Shown: piece by piece, positions 54,941 through 64,000 of the stretch
Layout of the letters: each line of letters starts with the position of its first letter
How positions within the stretch are numbered: position 1 is the first letter of the stretch
From: Pyrenochaeta sp. MPI-SDFR-AT-0127
Taxonomy: Eukaryota > Ascomycota > Dothideomycetes > Pleosporales > Cucurbitariaceae
DNA: 64,000 bases
Direction of reading: 5' to 3'
Assembly (NCBI GenBank): GCA_020747015.1
Contig: JAGTJM010000019.1
Location: forward strand, 372,001-436,000
The notes under the pieces: model-generated
The model's database searches: none
The model's input: the letters and a program-made list of their open reading frames with translations, nothing else
What the model was told of the DNA's origin: nothing
Program-made: the position numbers and the translations under genes

Positions 54941-55552
54941 CTAACTCGCGTCCACGTCCGCCGCCTTAGCAAAAGCCCCTCTAACCTCTTCACCCACACC
55001 CCTTTTAAGCCATATATCCTCGCTGTTGGGGCCACTCTTCACCTTCTCCTCCTTCTCCCGATACCTATCCTGCACCATGCGCTCCTTCACGTCCCTTCCA
55101 CTGTAGCTGTTTTTTGTCCGCATGCAGAACCAAAAATCGTTCCAGTGCTCAGAGCACGAGCGCAGTTGACCGTACCGGTATATGTCATTGAAGTGGCCGC
55201 CCAGCGAGGAGCAGTAAAAGGCGCTGTCGAAGGCAGCACGGCAGGACATTGAGCGGGGAAGGGAGGGGTCGAAGTCGTCTGACGAGGTGGCAGCATCGTC
55301 ACTGTTGTTGCTGCTAGGTGTGGGAGAATTGGTAGCGAAGGAAGGGGGTGCGAGGTGCGGGTGGGCGGCGTAGAAGTCGGGATCGTGTGGCGCTGAAGAT
55401 GGAGGGCTTGATGTTGCTGTTTGGAGCGGGATGTGCGCAACTGGTGAATCTATTGATTGTGATTGTGATGGTATTGATGAAGCTTGCTGTGCTTGTGCTT
55501 GTGCTTGTACTTTGGCATCTGCGCCTGAACTTGAGAAAGGCCACCAGCTCAT
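54941..55552 (-). CDS. EMI1: Emi1-like twin CX9C protein (DUF3128)
   Basis: One exon encodes 203 residues from ATG 55552. The N-terminal 100 residues are low complexity (QAQAQAQQASSIPSQSQS, then Pro/Ser/Asn-rich and acidic). The conserved domain is near residues 100-150: SMSCRAAFDSAFYC, GGHFNDIYRYGQLRSC and SEHWNDFWFCMRTK. Cys104/114 and Cys133/143 form two CX9C pairs 18 residues apart, an antiparallel hairpin fold often found in proteins imported into the mitochondrial intermembrane space. In yeast, Emi1 is needed for early meiotic gene induction and normal sporulation. The long disordered N-terminus resembles a fungal extension and carries no obvious presequence. Confidence 0.88.
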   Translation of the reverse strand: MSWWPFSSSGADAKVQAQAQAQQASSIPSQSQSIDSPVAHIPLQTATSSPPSSAPHDPDFYAAHPHLAPPSFATNSPTPSSNNSDDAATSSDDFDPSLPRSMSCRAAFDSAFYCSSLGGHFNDIYRYGQLRSCSEHWNDFWFCMRTKNSYSGRDVKERMVQDRYREKEEKVKSGPNSEDIWLKRGVGEEVRGAFAKAADVDAS

Positions 55553-56290
55553 CGTGATAATGTGTATTTGTAGGTAGGGGGCAGAGGATCGATCGATGTG
55601 TCTAGAGCGAAGCAGGAAGCTTTTGCGTTGAGATAGCTTGGTTCACGAAGTTTTCGAGACGCCAGAAGTGATGCGATAGGTGGTAGGAGCGCAACTTCAA
55701 GATTCACGAGTGGGTGCAATTCCTAGTGAAATCGAGCCTCTCGCAATGCTCAAGGTGTCTGTACGTGATACGCAGATATGCCGTCGCGGAAATTCAATTC
55801 AAGAAAACGCGAGTTTGCTCCAGCGAATGAGGGCTGAGATGCGCCGCTTCCTCGGACAAATCATGTGAGCGGGACGATTTGATTTGAATCCTACGTCATG
55901 CATAGCGCCGGGCTGGTGTGCAACTGCCTTGCAGTGATCGCCGTAACCCTACCTTGACGCGTTTCTTGTGCTGAATTAGTTCTCAGCCTGTGTCTGACAC
56001 GACTTGTTTGCTGCTTTCGAGCGTATCTTCTCTTCGCTACTCTCCTTGCGACCTATTTCTGATAGCGGTCCCTCGGTAATACTCGAAGCAGCATAGCACC
56101 CAAAACCTGTGCTCCTGTCACCACCCACCTTGTGTTTATAATTTACGACACCGTTGTGTATACGTACTTACGATTGTCCTCTATGACTTCATAAAGTCTC
56201 ACGGCCTCACGAACCCTTTCTCTCGACCCCGCCACCCCCATCCCTCACCCTTCGACGCCCCGACCTGGGTAACGGTCACCCACCGCCGAT
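55553..56290. other. Divergent promoter of EMI1-like and VPS13 genes
   Basis: The 738-nt stretch lies between two genes that point away from each other. A C/T-rich segment occupies about 56210-56280 before the VPS13 ATG. No further gene is supported. Confidence 0.45.
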
Positions 56291-59200
56291 ATGCTCGAGG
56301 GGCTCGTATCGACCCTATTGAATCGGTTCTTGGGCATGTATGTCCAGAACTTCGACCCAAAGCAGCTCAATGTTGGCATCTGGTCTGGTGACGTCAAGTT
56401 GCGAGACCTCGAACTCCGTCGAGAGGCCCTCGATCAGCTAAAGCTGCCACTGAACGTTGTGGAGGGGCATCTTGGCTCGCTCACACTATCGATACCGTGG
56501 TCGAACCTGCGAGGGAAGCCGCTGAAGGTCAACATTGAGGATGTCTTCCTGCTGGCCGCACCTAAGGAGGATGCCGATTATGATGCTGAAGAGGAAGAAC
56601 GGCGAGCGCATGCTGTCAAGATGGAGAAGCTCGACAGTGCAGAGCTGTTGAAGGAGCGCAATACCGAAGGCATGAGCGCGGAGGAGCAACAGAAGAACCA
56701 GAGCTTCACGGCCAGTTTGGTCACAGCAATCGTAGACAATGTCCAGGTCACCATCAAGAACATCCACATTCGGTATGAAGACTCGATATCGGATCCAGGG
56801 CACCCGTTCGCGCTTGGTGTTACGCTTGCCGACTTCAGTGCTATTAGCACAGACGAGAACTGGAAGCCTACATTCATCCAGGGCAACTCGACCTCGACGC
56901 ACAAGTTGGCAACGCTGGGGTCATTAGCTGTGTATTGGGATACAGACGCAAAGCTCATTGGGACTGGAAAGGGAAATCAAAGCAGCGAGGAGCAGCATAT
57001 CGACCATTCGGATTTCATTGAAAGGCTCCGTGGTATGATTGTGAGAGGGGAGAATCCGGAATTGGGTGATCACCAATTCATCCTCAAGCCTATCAGTGGT
57101 CGTGCGGGTTTGGAAATGGACAAGACTGGCAAGCCCGACAACCCCAAGATGAAAGCACGCCTTCTCTTCGACGAGTTAGGTTTCATCATCGATGAAGATC
57201 AGTATCGCGATGCACTCATGTTGGTTGACCTGTTCCACTACTTCATCCGACATCAAGAATACAAGAAGCTTCAGCCGAAATCATCCCCAAAGGAAGATCC
57301 TGCTGGGTGGCTAAGGTTCGCTGGAAAGGCTGTGCTTGACAAAATACACGAGAGAAACAGGCAGTGGAGTTGGGATTACTTCAAGGAGCGGCGCGATGAT
57401 CGCATACGATATATTGAGCTGTTCAAGAAGAAAAAGCGTGACGAGAAACTCAACCCCACCGAAACCGAGGGCCTGGACAAGCTGGAAAAGAAGCTGAGCT
57501 ATGAAGACCTCCGCTTTTGGCGCTCTTTGGCGCGAAATCAGCTTCGAAAAGAGAATGTCGGCGTGAAAAAGGCCCCTCCCAAGCAAACGTGGGCCTCGTG
57601 GGTGTGGGGAAGTAAACAGGAAGAGCATCACGACGATGAAACTCAAATGAGCGAGCAGCAACGCAAAGAGCTGTACGACGCCATCGCTTGGGACGAGAAG
57701 AAGGCTATCACTGAGGCAGTGGACATGCCTCGAGAATATGTCAAGCTCGAGGTTAATATGAGCTTGCGAACTGGAAGTTTCACACTCAAACGCGATCCTC
57801 ATGGGAAGTCAGCTGAGATCCTTCGTCTTTTGTTCGACTCCTTCAGCACACAGTTCTTGCAGCGGACAGACTCTACATTCGTTAAAGTCGCACTTGAGGG
57901 TATGCGCTTGTATGATGGCACGACGGAGGGCAGCTTGTTCCCGCAGATCATCACCATCAAGGACGCTCCACCTGTACCAGATGACAAACGCATTGAAGAG
58001 CTCGATGACGACGAGTTACCAAAGGAGAACGAAGATGAGGAGGAGGACAAGGAAGACCCGTTCTTCTTCCTCACATTTGAGAAAAACCCACTAGACAACA
58101 GCGCTGACACTTCCCTCACCATGAAATTGAAGGGCATGGAATTTGTTTACAACCCACGCTTCGTAGTAGAAGTGGCCAAATTCTTCAAGCCTCCAGAGCG
58201 GCATATGGAGTCGATTGGTGCTCTTATGGAGACTGCTGGAGCCACTATCGAAGGCATTCGCCAGCAGACCCGTGCAGGCTTAGAATTCGCGCTTACCGAA
58301 CACAAAACCATCAACGCACAACTGGATTTGCAGGCACCACTCATAATCATTCCTGATTCTGTTACAAAGAAATCAAGCAACTGTCTCATACTCGACGCCG
58401 GTCACGCAAGCGTAACGAGCGAACTCATCGACAAAGACACTTTACGTGACATTCAAGCCAAGCAAAAGCAGCAGTACACTGATGAGGACTTCCGAAAATT
58501 GGAGAATCTGATGTATGACAAGTTCATCTTGAAATTGCACTCGACCCAAGTACTTATAGGACCCTCGATCGAAGAAACGCGTGCACAACTTGAAGAAGAT
58601 TCTGCATCAAGACATTTCCATATCATTGACAAGATCAACATGGATTTCAAGATTGAGATATGCATTGTTCCTAAAGCGTCCGATCTGGCCAAGTTCCGCA
58701 TATCTGGAACTCTTCCAGTGCTTCATGCATCTATATCGGACGCAAAGTACAAGAATTTGATGAAGCTGATTGATGTGGCGATACCGAAATTCGACAGCGA
58801 CGGTACAAGCAAACAAATCGATGCAGGAGCAAAGGGTCCGTCAAACCTGAAGCCCACCAGTGACTCAAAGACAGATACGGATGCCCTTGGACGACCTCGG
58901 TCGAAGTCTTTCCAATTTTCTGCTCAGGAACATGAGCTGGTCATGGAGGAGGAGGGTCATAGCGAAGCAGAAGAGAAGTTCGAAGACGCGCCAGAAGCCA
59001 AGGATGAGATCAAGAAAACCCACATACATCAACGCAACTTTGAATTCAAGTTCACTGTTGAGAAGCTTCAGGGTTCACTATTTAGGGCCGATCCAGAAGG
59101 TCGGAAATCTGATCAGCTTTTAGTTGAGCTTATCGCAGAGAGTTTTGATCTTGATTTTTACCAAGAGCCCTTCGAGATGGGTGCAGATGTCCGCCTTCGA

Positions 59201-62200
59201 AGTCTGGCTGTTGAAGATCATGTTGAAGAGAACCCAATACCCGAGTTCAGAAATATCATCTCTTCAGAAGACGTCTCAACAGACGAGCAGAAGGATCTGT
59301 TCTCCTTGAAATTCATCAAAGTCAACAAGGAGTCTCCAGAATTCCAGACCAAATACGAAGGTATCGCAACCAACCTAGATGTTGCAGTATCAACGATCAA
59401 CCTGATCGTAACACGGCGGACTCTATTGACCCTGCTCGACTTCGTTCTCGCCACCTTCACAAACCCTGGTCCATCCCAAAATGAACAGGCGCAGATAGAG
59501 GCAAAGCCGAATGAGCAGCAAGACGTCGCAAAGTTGCCCGACGTCGAGCCGGACAAGATACGGATTCGGGCTGAATTGAAGCGCATTGCTGTCGTCTTGA
59601 ATAACGATGGTATACGGCTTGCCACATTGAGCTTGAATTCTGGAGATGTTGCTGTGTTCCTCAACGGAAAGACAATGCGCATTGGTGGACGACTTGGCAA
59701 CTTGTCCCTTATCGACGACGTCAACCAAGGTGTCCCCGAGGAATCATCGCTTCGCCAGTTGGTGACCATAGAAGGCAAGAATTTGGCCGACTTTAGCTAC
59801 GAGACCTTCGATGCTGATTTGGAGAGCTACCCGGGCTACGATATGTCGGTAGCGCTCAAGACAGGCTCCATCAAGATCAATTTCCTTACGGAGCCTTTCC
59901 GCAAGATCATGGAGTTCGCTGTGAAGTTTGGCAAAATGCAAGCAATCTTCAACGCCGCTCGTCAAGCGGCAGCAAATCAGGCAACACAGATCCAGCAACG
60001 AGCTACAAAGTTCCATTTTGATATTACTATCAGCACACCTATCGTTGTCTTTCCAAGGATGGTGATATCAGACAAAGCAGATCGAGATACACTGACTGCC
60101 AACCTGGGAGAAATCTACGCGAAGAACTCATTCGTTCCGCTAGATGACTCTAAGGATTCAGATGTCGCCAATAAACTATCCGCTGGCATTAGGAATATCA
60201 AGGTTACTTCAAATCTTCACTACGAAGAGGACCGCTCGGAGGAGCTTGAGCTGATTGATAAAGTGGATCTTGACTTCAATATCACAATGGTCGAGCACAG
60301 GGAGGGGCAACAGCGTCCCGATCTTGAAATTGATGGCTCGATGTCGAACATCAATTTGCGCCTTACACCTGATCAGCTGAAATTTGCATTGGAATTGTCG
60401 CGATCAATACCAGGAGCATTCGCCACAGAGTCTGACGCAATTGAGGAAACTGTTCAGGCTGAGCTACCTGAATCGACAACGGAGCCTGCGCGACGACTCA
60501 CTGACCAGGAAGATATAGAAGAAGAACCATCTAAAGACATGGTTTCGTCCCAAGGTCCTGAACTCCAAACGGACGCTGACAAGTGGACGAAGCTGGACTT
60601 TGTCTTCAAAGTCGGCACAATAGGATTGGAATTAATAAAATCCCAGGATGGTGAGCCCGTTGGTAATGTCGAGGATGCAAGTCTTTCAAAGTTTTCTCTT
60701 AATGATACCAATGTCAAGGTCCGCATGATCAGCGATGGAGCAATGGAAGCGGAGCTTGTCGTACAGTCATTCACTATCCGTGACAGCCGTACGCAAGGAA
60801 CTAACAAGTTCCGAAAAATTATGTCACTCATCAACAACGATGTGAAGCAACAATTTATGGCTAGCGTTTCAATATCGGGTGGAAAGGAGCGTCATCTAAT
60901 TGCGCTTCTGACAATCGACAGTCCTAGGATTATATTGGCCTTGGACTATCTCTTCGCATTGCAGGCTTTCGCCAACGCAGGGCTCGCAACGGATGAGCCT
61001 TTGGCCATCGAGGAGGAGGCTGAGCAAGATGATATTGACAGCGATGACGAGATCATGTCACCAGATGGCTCCCGAACGCCCGCAAAGCTAGAAGCAACCC
61101 CAGAGTCCTCTCAAAATGGCATGAATATTTCGTTCAGAGTGAACCTGGTAGACGCACAAGTTGTTCTTATCGCAAACCCCGCTCTTGCCAGCTCTGAAGC
61201 CATCGTTTTGGGCACAAAACAGGTCCTTGTATCGAAACAGCAAGCCATGACATTGCAGGTTGACAAAGTCGGCATGTTCTTGTGTCGCATGGACCGCTTC
61301 GAAACGAACCGCATGCGTATTTTGGACGACTTCAGTATTCAAACAGCCCTTGATATAAGGAACCAAGGCTCGAAGTCATCTCTGATTAGTATCTCTGTTG
61401 ACATTGAGCCATTAGTGCTTCGCCTATCGCTCCGCGACATTCTGTTAGCCATGCAGATTGTGAATCGCGCATCTGCAATGTCCGCAACCGATGACAAGAA
61501 GATGCCTACGGAAGATGCGAAGAAGCTCAAATCAGGAACATCATCGAAGAAGGGAACTTCTGTGACAGGCAAGGCATCATCTCAGAGACCTCGTGCAAAA
61601 TCTATTGCGACCACTAAGCGATCCAGCTTGCAAGGCGCGCAGCTACAGGCAGCACAACCTCCTTCTGCTGTGCTCAAGAAAGAAGAGATGCATGTCAACA
61701 TTGAAGGCATCCGCGTGGTTCTTATCGGTGATGTGCACGAAATGCCCATGCTTGATTGGCGTGTGAAGAAGTTTGGTCTTGATGTGCGAGACTGGTCTGG
61801 GGCCATGGTCGCCGACACCTCGTTGGACACCCTTATCAACGTTTACAACTTCTCCAAGTCTGCTTGGGAGCCTCTGATCGAGCCATGGAGCGTAGGTTTC
61901 CACATGGCGAAAGACCAGAATCCCGACAGAATCTCTGTAGACGTGTACTCCCGCAAGGCAATGGAACTCACAGTCACTGCGGCTACCATTGCCCTAGGGT
62001 CCAAATCGTTCGACTTTCTCACTAGCGATGAGGATATTCTGTCCAAACCTCGTGGTAGTGATGCACCATATCGTATCCGAAATTACACTGGCTTCAGTCT
62101 CGATGTTTGGGCTGAAGGAAAAGAACAGGAGGGCTTTGCTGCAAAGCTGGATGATGGTGAAGAGCAACCTTGGCGGTTCGAAGATCCCATGTCAACAAGA

Positions 62201-64000
62201 GAAACTTTATCTGCAGACGGTGCAGTTGGCATGATCGGGCTCAGGCTTCAAGGTAGTGGTTTTGATACCCTCCAACGCATACCAGTCCATCGAGAAGGTG
62301 AATTCCTATACAATCTCAAGCCAAAGCAGGATCGGATTCAGCATCGTATCTTAGTGGAGGTGAAGCTTGGTACCGACAACATCAAGAACATCACTTTTAG
62401 ATCTCCCCTGCTGGTAGAGAACAATACCCAAATTCCTATCGAGCTTGGCATGTTCAGCCCTGAGGAAGGTCATCTTCTGAAGATTGACAAGATAGCCCCC
62501 GGTGACGCACGACCAGCCCCTGTCGGCTCAGTATACATGCACTCCATTGTTGTTCGGCCAGATCAAGGTTTCGGTTATGCCTGGTCAAATGAGCGCTTGT
62601 TTTGGAAAGATCTGCTCAAACGTCCAACGAGGACAATAACTTGCCGTGGCGAGCAAGACGAGCACGCACCGCCTTTCTATTTCCAGATGCACGCGGCTTA
62701 TGATGAGAAGGACCCTCTGACTGGGACTTATCCGTATATGCGTCTCCGCCTGCAAGCGCCCGTGGAAATTCACAATTTGTTACCCTTCGACTTCAAATAT
62801 AGGATCTACGATAGCAATACGAAGAAGGATTGGACGAACTTCCTTAGGAAAGGAGGCATCAGTCCGGTGCATGTGGTTGAGCTCTCACACCTTCTCCTTA
62901 TCAGTGTGGAAATGCAAGATGGTCCTTTTAAGCCTAGCAAGTTTGGCATCATCAACTCCACCGACCGAGAGAGTTTCCGAAGAGAAAAGGTGCTAGAGGT
63001 CAAGGATGACAACGGCACAACGCTACACTTGAACATGCACTTCCAGTAAGTCCAATAGTATCCAAACTCGAAATGCATACTAACAATGTCAGCAACTTCC
63101 CTGATGGCGGGGGTGCATTCAAGGTTGCAATCTTCAGTCCCTACATTGTTCTTAATCGCACCGGCCTCCAACTTGATGTTCGATCGCAACAGTTCATGGG
63201 CCAAGCAAAAGCTGCCGCAGGGCAAGCTGTCGCCAATGATGACCAGAATGACGCTGGAAAGGCTCTCCCTTTCATGTTTTCTTATGCATCAGACAACAAG
63301 AAGAACCGAGCTCTTATCAAAGTCGGAGATTCCAACTGGAGCAAGCCTCAGAGTTTCGATGCGATCGGAAGTACTTACACAGTAGCTTTGCCATCGACCA
63401 AGGCGAGATCAGAAATGCATATTGGTGTGTCGGTCGCGGAGGGCGAAGGCAAGTACAATTTGACCAAGACCGTTTCTATCGCACCACGATTCATCATCAA
63501 CAACAAGATCAAAGAAGAGCTGCTCCTCCGCGAGCCTGGTCAATCTGATTGGATGACGCTGAAAGATAGTGAACTGCTTCCTCTTCGATGGTTGCGTCAA
63601 GGTGGGGCTCCACAACTATCTCTTTGCTACCCTGGCGTCAATAATCAATGGTCCTCGCCGTTCCATATCTCAAACGTCGGTAACGTTCACGTTAAATTGT
63701 CCAAGGCCGGTCAGCGCCAAAAGCTCATCCGCGTCGACATCTTAATGGAGCAAGCAACCATCTTCTGTCACATCAGCGTCGAAACAAAGCACTGGCCATT
63801 CTCTTTCAAGAACATGAGCGATCAAGAATTCTTGTACTGGCAGGCAAATCCTAATTTGGATGAGGATGAGGACGATCGTGGTTCTGGTTTCCGACCAATT
63901 AGGTACCGCCTACCTCCCCGAAGTATCATGCCATACGCTTGGGATTTCCCGGCAGCAAAGAACAAGGAGATTGTCATCAGCGCCAATGGCAGGGAACGAC
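56291..64000 (+). CDS. vps13: VPS13 bridge-like lipid transfer protein (partial at 3' end)
   Basis: Exon 1 runs 56291-63045 and exon 2 starts at 63093 after a 47-nt intron (GTAAGT, CTAAC, CAG); the gene leaves the window. About 2,554 residues are visible of an expected 3,000 or more. The N-terminal chorein domain is textbook: MLEGLVSTLLNRFLGMYVQN, IWSGDVKLRDLELRREALD and LTLSIPWSNLRGKPLKVNIE. A long series of repeating beta-rich segments with acidic linkers (EEDKEDPFFF, DDIDSDDEI) follows, forming the hydrophobic groove that carries phospholipids between membranes. Near the end, VWAEGKEQEG, FRSPLLVENNTQIPIELGMF and IHNLLPFDFKYRIYD belong to the VAB region that binds adaptors at contact sites. 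No frameshift or early stop is seen. The missing C-terminus should hold the ATG2_C and PH-like parts. Confidence 0.97.

Overview
The window is nuclear DNA of a filamentous ascomycete (Pezizomycotina). The genes carry short introns, mostly 46-60 nt, with GTAAGT/GTACGT-type donors, CTAAC/CTGAC branch sites and CAG/TAG acceptors. Several families are typical of such fungi: an APSES protein, a homeobox/C2H2 factor, a Bys1 protein, an Emi1 CX9C protein and a Pho85-type cyclin. A Dothideomycete (Pleosporales-like) origin is an inference from the overall look and not proven. Coding models were built by joining open frames at splice sites, and most totals come out as exact multiples of three.

Left part (1-15 kb): the 3' end of a cysteine-rich modular repeat protein, followed by what looks like a decayed extra module; a SET-domain lysine methyltransferase (minus); a proline-rich conserved protein of unknown role (plus); and DNA topoisomerase II in four exons (plus). 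Middle part (15-34.5 kb): a 5.6 kb stretch without a supportable gene; a four-exon APSES-domain protein that no single long reading frame shows; an omega-like glutathione transferase, the spliceosomal zinc-finger protein Snu23 and a small cysteine-containing conserved protein (all minus); a tRNA-like box A at 27.85 kb; a seven-exon transcription factor combining a Zn2Cys6-like cluster, a homeodomain and C2H2 fingers (plus); tRNA-Ser(UGA); and mitochondrial acetyl-CoA acetyltransferase (minus).

Right part (34.5-64 kb): a secreted Bys1-family protein, an Sds3-like chromatin protein (plus), a multi-pass membrane protein with an unresolved N-terminus (minus), a Pho85-type cyclin (minus), a 5.3 kb gene-free stretch, a DUF3429/TMEM69-like mitochondrial membrane protein (minus), cytosolic Hsp70 (plus), an Emi1 twin-CX9C protein (minus) and the first ~2,550 codons of VPS13 (plus, running off the window). 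Most genes are housekeeping and show no operon-like or cluster logic. No secondary-metabolite cluster, intact transposon or virus-derived gene was seen.

The most notable observations are the modular Cys-rich protein with dibasic sites and a decayed downstream module, the hidden APSES gene with unusual splice donors, the three-domain DNA-binding protein, and a four-unit 10-bp-period GAA array between the DUF3429 and Hsp70 genes that fits a step-type heat-shock element. I found no clear new multi-gene system.
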